Part shown: one piece after another, positions 39,440-48,379 of the stretch
How the letters are laid out: each line of letters starts with the position of its first letter
Numbering within the stretch: the first letter of the stretch is position 1
Source: an uncultured Angelakisella sp.
GTDB taxonomy: Bacteria; Bacillota; Clostridia; Oscillospirales; Ruminococcaceae
Assembly: GCA_934524965.1 (NCBI GenBank)
Contig: CAKSYU010000009.1
Coordinates: forward strand, 1-55,730
Length of the DNA: 55,730 nt
Direction of reading: 5' to 3'
Position numbers and translations under genes: made by a program
The notes under the pieces: generated by a model
What the model saw: only the letters and a program-made list of their open reading frames with translations
What the model was told of the DNA's origin: nothing
Database searches by the model: none

Positions 39440-40576
39440 TTATCTTCGTTTGGTGAGGGTGGCTTCGCCCTCCAGCAGACGGCGGCAGAACTCATCGATC
39501 TCCGCCGGTGTGGTGGTATCGGTCATGCTGAGGCGAATGGCGGAATCGATGCGGTCGTGGGAGAAGCCCATGGCGGTGAGCACATGGCTGCGCTCCCCCT
39601 TGGCACAGGCGGAGCCGCTGGACACATAGACGCCGAACTGCTCCAGATAGTGGATCATGACCTCACTGCGGATACCCTGCACCGAACAGTTGACAATATA
39701 AGGTGCGGCATCGGCGGGGGAATTGATGCAGACGGCAGGCGATTGTGATAAATTTGTAATCATCTGACGGCGCAGGGCGGTAAAATGGGCAAAATTTTCC
39801 GCGCGGCGGTCGTTCATCAGCTTGGCAGCCAGCCCCATGGCGCAGATGCCGGGGACATTCTCGGTGCCGGGACGCAGACCCCTTTCCTGACCGGAGCCGA
39901 AGATGGGCGGCACCAGACGGGTACTCTTTGCCACATACAGGGCGCCGACCCCCTTGGGGGCGTGGATCTTGTGACCGCTGACGCTGACCAGCTGCACGCC
40001 CCACTTTGCCGGTTCGATGGGCAGGCGGCAGAATGCCTGTACGCAGTCGCTGTGGAAGATGAGCGACGGGCTGATCCGACGGCAGGCGGCGGCGATGGCG
40101 GGGATATCGTGAACGGCGCCCGTTTCGCTGTTGACCATCATGCAGGAGACGAGAATGGTCTTCTCGTTGCAGGCGGCAGCCATGGCGGCGGGGGTGATGT
40201 GCCCGCTTTCATCGGGGGAGACGGTGACGACCTCGAAGCCTTCGGCTTCCAGCGCCTTGCAGATGGCAAGCACCGAGTGGTGCTCCACGGCGGTGGTGAC
40301 GATGCGGTTGCCCCGACGCTTCATGGCGTGGGCGGCGCCCAGCAGGGCGATATTATTGCTTTCTGTCCCGCCGGAGGTGAAGATGACCTCCTCCGCGCGG
40401 CAGTGCAGCACCTCCGCGACCTGCCCGCGCGCCTCGGTCATGGCACGCTCCGCCAGAAAGCCCCGACGGTGCAGTGAGGAGGGATTGCCGAACTCCTCGC
40501 ACATCATGTGCAGGGCGCAGGCGGCAACGGGCGGTGTAACGGCGGTGGTGGCGCTGTTATCCAGATAACATTCCAA
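39440..40576 (-). CDS. Cysteine desulfurase (NifS/IscS-like)
   Basis: The 378-residue PLP enzyme takes sulfur from cysteine as a persulfide. It has YLDNSATTAV at the N-terminus, FTSGGTESNN (PLP phosphate site), the lysine motif SVSGHKIHAPKGVGALY and the catalytic cysteine in VSSGSACAKGERSHVL. The short loop around this Cys fits partners of ThiI such as Bacillus NifZ. The start is TTG at 40574-40576, 11 bases after AGGGAGG; an ATG nearby is out of frame. It is the first gene of a two-gene operon with thiI. Confidence 0.92.
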   Translation of the reverse strand: MECYLDNSATTAVTPPVAACALHMMCEEFGNPSSLHRRGFLAERAMTEARGQVAEVLHCRAEEVIFTSGGTESNNIALLGAAHAMKRRGNRIVTTAVEHHSVLAICKALEAEGFEVVTVSPDESGHITPAAMAAACNEKTILVSCMMVNSETGAVHDIPAIAAACRRISPSLIFHSDCVQAFCRLPIEPAKWGVQLVSVSGHKIHAPKGVGALYVAKSTRLVPPIFGSGQERGLRPGTENVPGICAMGLAAKLMNDRRAENFAHFTALRRQMITNLSQSPAVCINSPADAAPYIVNCSVQGIRSEVMIHYLEQFGVYVSSGSACAKGERSHVLTAMGFSHDRIDSAIRLSMTDTTTPAEIDEFCRRLLEGEATLTKRR

Positions 40577-40648
40577 AGAAACGGGAACCTCCCTTGGTGT
40601 GCGGCAGCTGCCGAATGGCGCAATACAGCACTATATTTCTATCATACC

Positions 40649-40677
40649 ATTATAACGCCGGAGAGGGGTAAAAGCAA
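40649..40677 (-). promoter_or_regulatory. Sigma-A promoter for cysteine desulfurase-thiI
   Basis: On the reverse strand, TTGCTT (40672-40677), a 17-base spacer and a perfect TATAAT (40649-40654). Confidence 0.85.
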
Positions 40678-40758
40678 CGAAAAAAGCGCAATTCGGCGGG
40701 ACATTATGCGGCGGAAAAGGAAAAAGACGCCATTTGCGCGGCGGGGGACGGAAAGCCC

Positions 40759-40787
40759 TTTTCAAACGGCGGGAAATGCGCTATACT
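40759..40787 (+). promoter_or_regulatory. Promoter for the solute-binding lipoprotein
   Basis: TTTTCA, a 17-base spacer and TATACT (40782-40787) lie 35 bases before ATG 40823. Confidence 0.7.
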
Positions 40788-40822
40788 GGGAGGGAAAATC
40801 ACCCTGACTGGGAGGACGATGC

Positions 40823-42211
40823 ATGAAAAAGACATGGGCACTGCTGCTGGTCATTGCGCTGCTTTTGACAATGGCGGGCTGCGGCAGTAAGAAGGAATAT
40901 CTGGCGGGAGCCGTGAGCGACACCGGCGTGGTGGCGATCGGCGTCCCCACCGAGCCGGTGAACACCGATCCCGCGCTGTATGACGGCGGTCTTGCCGCCC
41001 GCGCGATGATGGGGCTGCTGTACGAGGGTCTGACCGCTGTGAACGAGGAGGGCATTGCCGTGGGCGCTGCCGCCGAGAGCTGGGAGGTGACGACCACCGA
41101 CGACGCCGCGAAGCGTCCGGTGTACACCTTTACCCTGCGGCAGGGCGCCTGCTGGAGCGACGGCTCGACGGTAAAGGCGGAGGACTTTATCGAGGCGTGG
41201 ACAAGAATCATCAGCGGCGCGGTGGAAAGCCCGTACCGGTATCTTTTTGATGTGATACTGGGCGCGAAGGACTACGAGAACGAGGAAAGCGAGCTGGGGC
41301 TTGCCGTGACCGAGGACGGCGCGCTGCAGGTGACGCTGGAGGGCGACTTTGCGGGCTTTGTCCATATGTTGGCGGCACCGGCGTTCTATCCGGTGAAGGA
41401 GGGCGAGCGTGTCTACAACGGACGGTACGCCATGACCGCCCTGAGCGACAATGTGGCGACGCTTTCTCCCAACGGGGGGTACCGCGGCGAAAAGACCGGC
41501 ACCGGACTGACGCTGAAATATTACTTCGGCGACATGGCGGCGCTGGAGAAGCTGGCAGCGGACGGCACTTTACAGGCGACCTACGGCTACGCCGGTGAGA
41601 ACACCCCCGCGGTGACCGGCAGCGACGGCGTGCAGTACTGCTATGTGGTGAATACCGTGCGGCTGACCGACGCCGAGACCTGCCTGGCGGTAAAGCAGCT
41701 GGCAGCGGGCGAGGAAGTGACCGGCACCCTGCCGGGTGAGATCACGCTGCTGATGCCCGACTATGCCGCGGCGGCGGAGACTGCCGGCGCGGACGAGCTG
41801 CGGCAGCGGGTGGAGCAGGCGGGCGTGACGCTGAACCTGCAGAAGCTGAGCTATGAGGAATACAAGACGGCGCGCGAGGACGGCGGGTATGACCTGCTGT
41901 ATCTGGCGGTGAGTGCCGATTACCCTGATGAGGCGGTGCTGCTGGGACGCTTTGTGAGCGAGGCGGCAGGCAACTACGCGGGGTATAATAACGAGAAATT
42001 TGACGAACTGTTGTCGAAAGCTGCCGCGAAGACCGACGAAGCGGCACGGGCGGCGCTGCTACAGGAGGCGCGGCTGCTGCTGGAGAGCGACGGTGTACTG
42101 ATCCCGTGGGGCGAGGGCAAGACCGAGCTGTACTGCAACGCGGCGCTTTCCGGCATTACCTGCGATGCGCAGGGGCTGTGGGACTTTGGCGGCGCGAAGT
42201 ACGCGGCGTGA
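40823..42211 (+). CDS. Family 5 extracellular solute-binding lipoprotein (OppA-like)
   Basis: The 462-residue product begins with a lipoprotein signal (MKKTWALLLVIALLLTMAGC, lipid on the Cys of MAGC). It continues as a family 5 oligopeptide/nickel-type binding protein, with YEGLTAVNEEGIAVGAAAESW, YTFTLRQGACWSDGSTVKAEDF and, near the end, YNNEKFDELLSKAAAKTDE. It is shorter than typical OppA (about 520-540 residues). No ABC permease or ATPase gene accompanies it, so it is an orphan that may serve a transporter encoded elsewhere or act in signalling. The start follows GACTGGGAGGACG. It has its own promoter and terminator. Confidence 0.88.
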   Translation: MKKTWALLLVIALLLTMAGCGSKKEYLAGAVSDTGVVAIGVPTEPVNTDPALYDGGLAARAMMGLLYEGLTAVNEEGIAVGAAAESWEVTTTDDAAKRPVYTFTLRQGACWSDGSTVKAEDFIEAWTRIISGAVESPYRYLFDVILGAKDYENEESELGLAVTEDGALQVTLEGDFAGFVHMLAAPAFYPVKEGERVYNGRYAMTALSDNVATLSPNGGYRGEKTGTGLTLKYYFGDMAALEKLAADGTLQATYGYAGENTPAVTGSDGVQYCYVVNTVRLTDAETCLAVKQLAAGEEVTGTLPGEITLLMPDYAAAAETAGADELRQRVEQAGVTLNLQKLSYEEYKTAREDGGYDLLYLAVSADYPDEAVLLGRFVSEAAGNYAGYNNEKFDELLSKAAAKTDEAARAALLQEARLLLESDGVLIPWGEGKTELYCNAALSGITCDAQGLWDFGGAKYAA

Positions 42212-42231
42212 CACGGCAAACGGAATAACGG

Positions 42232-42269
42232 AAAAACTCCCGATGGGCACGAGCCTGTCGGGAGTTTTT
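42232..42269 (+). terminator. Terminator of the lipoprotein gene
   Basis: AAAAACTCCCGA and TCGGGAGTTTTT pair around a 14-base loop. Confidence 0.85.
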
Positions 42270-42278
42270 ACGCATGGA

Positions 42279-42475
42279 AATATGACGGAATGTCATATTA
42301 AAAGGGACGGAGAATATGACAAACTGTTCTAAATATGACGAAGTGTCATATCGGAAAGAGGGGCGGCGCGGCGGAGCGGGGGAGGGGCGCGCTCCCGCTG
42401 AGAGGGCGCCCCGACAGGAAGCGCAGGAGTGCCGCCCCGTGCCGGGGGAAACAGGGGTATGACAAATCGTCATAT
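42279..42475. repeat. Array of ATATGAC-N5-GTCATAT palindromes
   Basis: There are four sites. 42279-42299 is AATATGAC-GGAAT-GTCATATT, perfect with 8-base arms. 42313-42330 is AATATGAC-AAACT-GTTCT, with only the left half intact. 42333-42351 is ATATGAC-GAAGT-GTCATAT, perfect. 42458-42475 is TATGAC-AAATC-GTCATA. They lie between the terminators of two convergent operons, with no gene start nearby. They look like binding sites for a dimeric protein. Confidence 0.75.
42360..42438. repeat. GC-rich palindromic element E9 inside the operator array
   Basis: GGGGCGGC (42360-42367) pairs with GCCGCCCC (42431-42438). Inside, GGGGCGC/GCGCCCC or a bulged AGCGGG...CCGCT stem can form. It separates the third and fourth palindromes of the array and is a weaker relative of the cloverleaf elements. 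Confidence 0.45.
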
Positions 42476-42486
42476 TGGCGGTGGGC

Positions 42487-42523
42487 AAAAAAAGAACTCC
42501 CGACGGACGAAGTCGGTCGGGAG
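42487..42523 (-). terminator. Terminator of the spoIIA operon
   Basis: On the reverse strand, CTCCCGAC pairs with GTCGGGAG around an 11-base loop and is followed by TTCTTTTTTT. Confidence 0.85.
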
Positions 42524-42549
42524 CAAGAACTAAGATAACTGGGTGGAGA

Positions 42550-43230
42550 TCAGCCGACGAGCTGTTCCCGCATGGACTGGAGAATGCGTTTTTCCCGACG
42601 GGAGACCTGCACCTGCGTCATGCCCAATCGGCGGGCGACCTCGGTTTGGGTCTTGCCGCGGTAGTAGCGCAGAAAAATAAGGCGGCGGTCCCGTTCCTCC
42701 AGCGAGGAAAGGAGCTGGTGCAGCGAAAGCAGGTCGCTGAGCCGTTCCTCGGGACCCTCCTCCGGCAGGTCGATCTGTCCGCTGCCGTCCTCCTCGCCGC
42801 CGGTGAGGGAAAGAGGGGGAGCGGTGGCGGCAAGCGCCTGCGCCACATCTTCCGGTGAGCGCCCCATGCGGGCGGCGACCTCGCCCACGGTGGCTTCCCG
42901 CCCCAGCTCGGTGCCCAGAAGCTCCCGCACCCGACCGGCGGCAAGCCCCAGCTCCTTCAGGCTGCGGCTGACCTTGACGGTGCCGCCATCGCGGAACAGG
43001 CGGCGGATCTCGCCCAGAATGACCGGCACGGCATAGGTGGAGAACATCACCCCGCGGGCGGTGTCAAAAGCGGCGGACGCCTTGACCAGTCCCATGCAGC
43101 CCGCCTGATACAGATCGTCATAGTCGATGCCGCGCCCCTTGAAGCGGTGGGCGCAGGCGTGTACCAGCCCCAGATTGTGCTCGACGCTGGTATCCTGCAC
43201 GGTCGGCTTGGGTTCGGTGGTGATAGGCAT
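42550..43230 (-). CDS. sigF: RNA polymerase sigma factor for forespore (sigma F)
   Basis: The 226-residue sigma factor directs the first forespore-specific transcription in sporulation. Region 2 reads YDDLYQAGCMGLVKASAAFD and MFSTYAVPVILGEIRRLFRD; region 4 reads LIFLRYYRGKTQTEVARRLG with QVQVSRREKRIL. It is third in spoIIAA-spoIIAB-sigF, 18 bases after the anti-sigma gene, which distinguishes it from the similar SigG. It follows AAGGGAGGAAGTACC. Its activity is held by SpoIIAB and released by SpoIIAA. Confidence 0.95.
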   Translation of the reverse strand: MPITTEPKPTVQDTSVEHNLGLVHACAHRFKGRGIDYDDLYQAGCMGLVKASAAFDTARGVMFSTYAVPVILGEIRRLFRDGGTVKVSRSLKELGLAAGRVRELLGTELGREATVGEVAARMGRSPEDVAQALAATAPPLSLTGGEEDGSGQIDLPEEGPEERLSDLLSLHQLLSSLEERDRRLIFLRYYRGKTQTEVARRLGMTQVQVSRREKRILQSMREQLVG

Positions 43231-43248
43231 TTGGTACTTCCTCCCTTG

Positions 43249-43686
43249 TTACCGGAGCTTCTGGCTCAGGCGGCGGCGCAGGCGCACGGTGGTGCCGCTC
43301 CCCGCGCGGGAGGTGACATGCACCTCGTCCATCAGCTCCTGCATCACCGCGAAGCCCAGTCCGGCTCTTTCGCTGCCGCCGGTGGTGTACAGCGGCTCCA
43401 TCGCCTTTTCTACATCGGCGATGCCGCAGCCGTGATCCCGCACCTTGATGGTGAGGAGGTTATTTTCCGAAAGGCTGGCAGCTATGTAGATCTCCCCGAT
43501 GCGTTGGGGATAGGCGTGGACGATGCAGTTGGTGACCGCCTCCGAAACGGCGGTCTTGATATCGCACAGCTCCTCCACGGTGGGGTCTGCCTCGGTGACA
43601 AAGGCGGCGATGAGCATACGCGCCAGCCCCTCATTGGCGCCGCGGCTGGGGAAGCTGACTTTCATGGTGTTTTTCGGCTTATTCAT
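43249..43686 (-). CDS. spoIIAB: Anti-sigma F factor, serine kinase
   Basis: The 145-residue GHKL-type kinase binds and blocks SigF and phosphorylates SpoIIAA. Visible are the N-box AVSEAVTNCIVHAYP, DHGCGIADVEKAMEPLYTT (G1) and SERAGLGFAVMQELMDEV (G2). It overlaps spoIIAA by four bases (ATGA), as in Bacillus, which keeps the two proteins in balance. Length matches the family (146 in B. subtilis). Confidence 0.96.
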   Translation of the reverse strand: MNKPKNTMKVSFPSRGANEGLARMLIAAFVTEADPTVEELCDIKTAVSEAVTNCIVHAYPQRIGEIYIAASLSENNLLTIKVRDHGCGIADVEKAMEPLYTTGGSERAGLGFAVMQELMDEVHVTSRAGSGTTVRLRRRLSQKLR

Positions 43687-44000
43687 ACACGGCTTTCCTC
43701 CTCGATCTCCAGATCGGCGATGCCTGCGACCCGCATGACACGCCGGATATGCGGCGGCATGGCGCTGAGCGCCAGCCTGCCCTCCCGTTCCTGCATGAGA
43801 CGGTAGCGCCCCAGCACCAGCCCGATGCCGCTGGAATCCATAAATTCCACGCCGGCAAAGTTCAGGACAAGGCGGGCAGGGCGTTCCTTCTGCACACTGC
43901 GGTCGATCTCCTCCCGCAGCTTTTGGGTATGGTGGTGATCCAGCTCGCCGGAAAGGCGGGCGGTCATTGTATCGCCGTTTACTTCGATCGTGACCGGCAT
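43683..44000 (-). CDS. spoIIAA: Anti-anti-sigma F factor
   Basis: The 105-residue STAS protein releases SigF from SpoIIAB when dephosphorylated by SpoIIE. The target serine lies in FMDSSGIGLVLGRY (Ser57, equal to Ser58 of B. subtilis). It is first in the operon; the start follows AACAAGGAGGCTATC. A sigma-H-like GAAT -10 element is possible about 30 bases upstream on the reverse strand, but no matching -35 was found, because element E4 occupies that region. Confidence 0.95.
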   Translation of the reverse strand: MPVTIEVNGDTMTARLSGELDHHHTQKLREEIDRSVQKERPARLVLNFAGVEFMDSSGIGLVLGRYRLMQEREGRLALSAMPPHIRRVMRVAGIADLEIEEESRV

Positions 44001-44055
44001 TTTGATAGCCTCCTTGTTATATTACGACTGGGAATTCGGCGCAGGGTGGGGAACG

Positions 44056-44133
44056 GGGCGCAGCCCGTTTCGGCGAAGCCGAAACCCGCAAGCGGAGCTT
44101 GCGGTGCCCGCCGTAGGCGGGCGGGCTGCGCCC
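44056..44133. repeat. Cloverleaf element E4
   Basis: The outer stem GGGCGCAGCCCG/CGGGCTGCGCCC (44056-44067 and 44122-44133) encloses three perfect hairpins, each with a G-N-A loop: GTTTCGGC-GAA-GCCGAAAC, CCGCAAGC-GGA-GCTTGCGG and GCCCGCC-GTA-GGCGGGC. It lies between folC and the spoIIA operon. Confidence 0.88.
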
Positions 44134-44155
44134 GTAGGCAGACCCCGCGCAGCAG

Positions 44156-44185
44156 AAAAGCTCCTACCCAAAAGGATAGGAGCTT
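44156..44185 (-). terminator. Terminator of folC
   Basis: On the reverse strand, AAGCTCCTA and TAGGAGCTT pair around a 10-base loop and are followed by TTCT. Confidence 0.7.
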
Positions 44186-44221
44186 GAACGGAAATATTCT
44201 GTCGCAATAGGGGAGGACGCT

Positions 44222-45511
44222 TTAATTTTTTGCTTTTTGCAGCTCCTCCAGCAGTACCGGACGGACGGCAGAGGCAAGGTACAGCGAGCCGAACACCAGC
44301 ACGCCATGCGCTCCGGCGGCGGAAAGCGCCAGTCGGGCGGCTTTCTCACAGTCGGGGCAGACGGTGACCTCGGGGCAGACCCCGCGGGCAAGCGCGGCAA
44401 ATTCCTCCGCGGGATAGCTGCGGGGGTTGGGTACTGTGGTGACGATCATGCGGGCGCAATAGGGCGCCATCATGCGCAGTACCGGCAGGCAGTCCTTATC
44501 CCGCAGCATGCCTACCACAGCGGTGAGGTCATGCAGCCCCAGCGACCGGAGCGCATTGCACAGTGCCTGCCCGCCATTGGGATTGTGCGCGCCGTCCACC
44601 AGCACCGGCGGGATCTGCCGCAGCAGCTCCAGCCGCGCGGGGAACCGTGCTGCGGCGATGCCGGCGGCGACCGCCGAAGGGGGCAGCACGAAGCGGCTGC
44701 CGGAAAGTGCGTTCAATGCTTCCATTGCCGTGACGGCGTTGAGGATCTGATGGGGACCGGCAAGGGGGATAAAGACCTCCTGCCCCTTATAGCAGATGCG
44801 GCTGCCGGTGAGGTCGGAGGAAAGGACGGTAAGCCGCGCCGGATCGGGCAGGCGCAGGGGGTCGTCCTCCTCGGCGGCACGGCGGCGAATGACTGCCAGC
44901 GCTTCCTCCGCCTGGTCGGGATAGCAGATGACGGTGCTGCCCCGTTTGATGATGCCGCATTTTTCACCGGCGATGGCGGCGAGGGTATCACCCAGAATGG
45001 CGGTATGGTCGTAATCAATGCGGGTGATGACGGCGACCAGCGGGGCGGGAATGATATTGGTGGCGTCCAGCCGCCCGCCGAGACCGACCTCCAGCACGGC
45101 GATATCGCAGCCGGCTTCGGCAAACCAGGTCAGCCCCAGCACCGTGACCAGCTCAAACTCGGTGGGGGGATCGCCCGCCGCCTTGAATTCCTCCGCGATG
45201 GGGCGGAGACGGGTCGCCAGCGCCGCCAGCGTTTCCTCGGGGATCATTTTGCCGTCGATCTGCATTCGCTCCCGAAATTCGAGGATAAAGGGGGAGATGA
45301 ACTTGCCGGTCCTGAAGCCGCCGGCGGTGAGCGCCGAGGCGATCATGGTGGTGGTGCTGCCTTTGCCGTTGGTGCCGGCAACATGGATATAGGGGACTTT
45401 GAGGTGCGGATCGCCCATGCGGTGCAGCAGGCGTCCCATGCGCCCCAGCCCCAGGCGGCTGCCGAAGCGCTCGGTGCCGTGGATCCAGGAAAGTGTTTCG
45501 GAATAATTCAT
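44222..45511 (-). CDS. folC: Folylpolyglutamate synthase/dihydrofolate synthase
   Basis: This 429-residue Mur-ligase-type enzyme adds glutamate to dihydropteroate and folates. The N-terminal ATPase domain has VAGTNGKGSTTTM (P-loop), FISPFILEFRERM and VLEVGLGGRLDATN. The C-terminal domain carries VLVDGAHNPNGGQAL. ATG 45511 is chosen because AAAGGAGGAG precedes it. It lies 130 bases downstream of valS, the usual valS-folC order of Firmicutes, and may be read from the valS T-box-controlled transcript. Confidence 0.94.
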   Translation of the reverse strand: MNYSETLSWIHGTERFGSRLGLGRMGRLLHRMGDPHLKVPYIHVAGTNGKGSTTTMIASALTAGGFRTGKFISPFILEFRERMQIDGKMIPEETLAALATRLRPIAEEFKAAGDPPTEFELVTVLGLTWFAEAGCDIAVLEVGLGGRLDATNIIPAPLVAVITRIDYDHTAILGDTLAAIAGEKCGIIKRGSTVICYPDQAEEALAVIRRRAAEEDDPLRLPDPARLTVLSSDLTGSRICYKGQEVFIPLAGPHQILNAVTAMEALNALSGSRFVLPPSAVAAGIAAARFPARLELLRQIPPVLVDGAHNPNGGQALCNALRSLGLHDLTAVVGMLRDKDCLPVLRMMAPYCARMIVTTVPNPRSYPAEEFAALARGVCPEVTVCPDCEKAARLALSAAGAHGVLVFGSLYLASAVRPVLLEELQKAKN

Positions 45512-45641
45512 CGGTACTCCTCCTTTGGAGAAAACGGTATGCAGGGGGGCGGCGGGGCAAAGCGGCGCCCTGCCGCCCTTAAATGGTGGGGGACAGCGGA
45601 CTGCACCGCACCACGGGGGTACGGTGCAGGGGAAAATCTGA

Positions 45642-48341
45642 TTACTTTTGCAGGGAGGCAATGGCTTCCAGGATCTTTGCCATGCGTTCCTTGTGCTGCG
45701 CCAGCTTGCTGCGCTCGGCTTCGATAAGCTGGGCGGGTGCTTTGGCGACAAAGCCGGCATTATCCAGCTTGCGGCTGATAAAATCTATGTCGCTTTGGCA
45801 CTTCTCGCGCTCCTTTTCCAGACGCGCCAGCTCCTTCTCACGGTCGATCAGCTCGTCCATGGGGATAAGAGCGCGGGCGGTGTGGGTGATGACCTGTACG
45901 GCGCCCTCCAGCGCGAACTTTTCGCCGACCTCGACCTCCGAGGCGGAGGCAAGGCGCTGCAGGAACGGGATACCATCGGTGAAGATGGCAGTCTCCACGG
46001 TCTCGATGTAGACCTTTGCCTTTTTGGAGGGCGGAATGTTCATCTCGGTGCGCTGGTTGCGGATCGCGCGGATAATATCAATGATCTTCTGGAAATCGGC
46101 CTCCTCCTTCTGGAAGGAAAGCTCCTCGCTCCAGGTGGGCCACTGCGAGATCATGATGGCTTCCGCCTCGCCCTCGTGGGGCAGGCTCTGCCAGATCTCC
46201 TCGGTGATGAAAGGCATGAAGGGGTGCAGCAGCTTGAGGGTATTCGCCATGACATACACCAGCACCTTCTGGGCGTTCAGGGCGGTCTCGCCGCCCGCCT
46301 GCAGGCGGCTCTTTACCAGCTCGATGTACCAGTCGCAGAGAATATCCCAGATGAAGTCGTATAGCTTGGCGGAAGCGACACCCAGCTCGAATTTCTCAAG
46401 GTTATCGGTGACTTCCTTGATGAGGTCGTTGTAGAGAGTGAGCACCCATTTATCCTCGGTGGCAAGCGTTTCGGGCAGCTCGATTCGGGTGATCTCATCG
46501 GAGAGGTTCATTTGAATGAAGCGAGTGGCGTTCCAGATCTTATTGGCAAAGTTGCGTGCCGCCTTGACCTTTTCGTCCATATAGCGGGTATCGTTGCCGG
46601 GGCTGTTGCCGGTCACCAGCATGAAGCGCAGAGCGTCTGCACCGTACTGGTCAATGACCTCCAGCGGGTCAACACCGTTGCCGAGGGATTTGCTCATCTT
46701 GCGGCCCTGCGCATCTCGCACCAGACCGTGAATGAGCACGGTATCAAAGGGCTTTTTGCCGGTGTACTCCAGACCGGAGAAGATCATGCGGGAGACCCAG
46801 AAGGTGATGATATCGTAGCCGGTAACAAGGGTAGAGGTGGGGTAGAATTTGCGCATCTCGGGGGTATCATCGGGCCAGCCGAGGGTGGAGAAGGGCCACA
46901 GTGCGCTGGAGAACCAGGTATCCAGCGTATCGGGGTCCTGCGTCATATGACCGCCGCACTTGGGACAGGTTTCGATGCCTTGAATGGTGACGACCGTTTC
47001 ACCGCATTCATCACAGTAGTAGGCGGGGATCCGATGACCCCACCAGAGCTGACGGCTGATGCACCAGTCACGGATATTCTCCATCCAGTGGAAGTAGTTT
47101 TTATCAAAGCGCTCGGGGACAAAGCGGATCTCTTTATCTCGAACCACCTTAATGGCAGGCTCCGCCAAAGACTTCATTGAGACGAACCACTGCTTGGAAA
47201 CCATCGGCTCGATGGTGCAGTGGCAGCGGTAGCAGGTGCCGACATCGTGGCGCAGCGGCTCCACCGATTTGAGGGCGCCGCAGGCTTCCAGATCGGCAAG
47301 AATGGCTTTGCGCGCCTCCTTGGTGGTCATGCCGGCGTATTTGCCGCAGTCCAGCACCTCCGGCTCGCCGGCGGCAGCCTTTCCGGTACGGAACAGCTCA
47401 TCGGCGGCAGCTTTATCGGCGGCGCCGGTCATGTGCCCATCGTAGGTGAAGACACGGACGCGAGGCAGATTATGGCGCTCGCCCACCTCGAAGTCATTGG
47501 GGTCGTGGGCGGGGGTGATCTTTACAACGCCGGTACCCTTTTCCATATCGGCGTGCTCATCGCAGACGATGGGAATTTCCTTATTCAGCAGCGGCAGAAT
47601 GACATGGCAGCCGTGCAGATGGGCATAGCGGGGATCGTCGCCGTTGATGGCGACGGCGGTATCGCCCAGCATGGTCTCGGGACGGGTGGTGGCAAGCTCC
47701 AGCTGCTCACCGGTCTCCTTGACGGTGTACAGCAGGTGCCAAAAGCTGCCGTCCTGCTCCTCATACTCTACCTCGGCATCGCTGATGGAGGTATTGCAGG
47801 TAGGGCACCAGTTGACCATGCGGTTGCCGCGGTAGATGAGCCCCTGATCGTACAGGCGCTGGAACACCAGCTGCACCGCGCGGGAGCAGCCCTCATCGAG
47901 GGTGAAGCGTTCCCGCTGCCAGTCACAGCTGGAACCGAGCTTTTTAAGCTGGCTGACGATGCGCCCGCCGTACTGACGGCGCCATTCCCACGCGCGCTCC
48001 AAAAAGCCTTCGCGCCCGATCTCCTCCTTGGTGACGCCCTCCTTGCGCATCGCTTCCACGATCTTCGCTTCGGTGGCGATGGAGGCGTGGTCGGTACCGG
48101 GCAGCCACAGCGCCTCGTAGCCCTGCATACGGCGCCAGCGGATCAGGGCATCCTGCAGGGTGTTATCCAGCGCGTGACCCATGTGGAGCTGACCGGTGAT
48201 ATTGGGGGGCGGAATGACGATGGTATAGGGCGGTTTTTCGCTTTCGGCATCGGCATGGAAATAGTTTTTCTCCAGCCAGAACGCATAGGTGCGGTCCTCG
48301 ACCTGCTTGGGGTCATAGACCTTTTCCAGTTGTTTTGCCAT
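45642..48341 (-). CDS. valS: Valyl-tRNA synthetase
   Basis: This 899-residue class I synthetase charges tRNA-Val. The HIGH motif is in PPPNITGQLHMGHAL and KMSKS in GRKMSKSLGNGVDP. An editing domain lies between them, the anticodon domain follows, and a C-terminal coiled coil (REKELARLEKEREKCQSDID) closes the protein. ATG 48341 follows AAAAAAGGAGG. A T-box leader upstream links its expression to uncharged tRNA-Val. Confidence 0.97.
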   Translation of the reverse strand: MAKQLEKVYDPKQVEDRTYAFWLEKNYFHADAESEKPPYTIVIPPPNITGQLHMGHALDNTLQDALIRWRRMQGYEALWLPGTDHASIATEAKIVEAMRKEGVTKEEIGREGFLERAWEWRRQYGGRIVSQLKKLGSSCDWQRERFTLDEGCSRAVQLVFQRLYDQGLIYRGNRMVNWCPTCNTSISDAEVEYEEQDGSFWHLLYTVKETGEQLELATTRPETMLGDTAVAINGDDPRYAHLHGCHVILPLLNKEIPIVCDEHADMEKGTGVVKITPAHDPNDFEVGERHNLPRVRVFTYDGHMTGAADKAAADELFRTGKAAAGEPEVLDCGKYAGMTTKEARKAILADLEACGALKSVEPLRHDVGTCYRCHCTIEPMVSKQWFVSMKSLAEPAIKVVRDKEIRFVPERFDKNYFHWMENIRDWCISRQLWWGHRIPAYYCDECGETVVTIQGIETCPKCGGHMTQDPDTLDTWFSSALWPFSTLGWPDDTPEMRKFYPTSTLVTGYDIITFWVSRMIFSGLEYTGKKPFDTVLIHGLVRDAQGRKMSKSLGNGVDPLEVIDQYGADALRFMLVTGNSPGNDTRYMDEKVKAARNFANKIWNATRFIQMNLSDEITRIELPETLATEDKWVLTLYNDLIKEVTDNLEKFELGVASAKLYDFIWDILCDWYIELVKSRLQAGGETALNAQKVLVYVMANTLKLLHPFMPFITEEIWQSLPHEGEAEAIMISQWPTWSEELSFQKEEADFQKIIDIIRAIRNQRTEMNIPPSKKAKVYIETVETAIFTDGIPFLQRLASASEVEVGEKFALEGAVQVITHTARALIPMDELIDREKELARLEKEREKCQSDIDFISRKLDNAGFVAKAPAQLIEAERSKLAQHKERMAKILEAIASLQK

Positions 48342-48379
48342 GGGGTTTCCTCCTTTTTTCTTTGGCAGGCGGCAGCAAA

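Noticed and set aside
42279..42475. MatP matS or ParB parS sites
   Set aside because: The motif ATATGAC-N5-GTCATAT fits neither GTGACRNYGTCAC nor the TGTTTCACGTGAAACA type in arm length or spacing.
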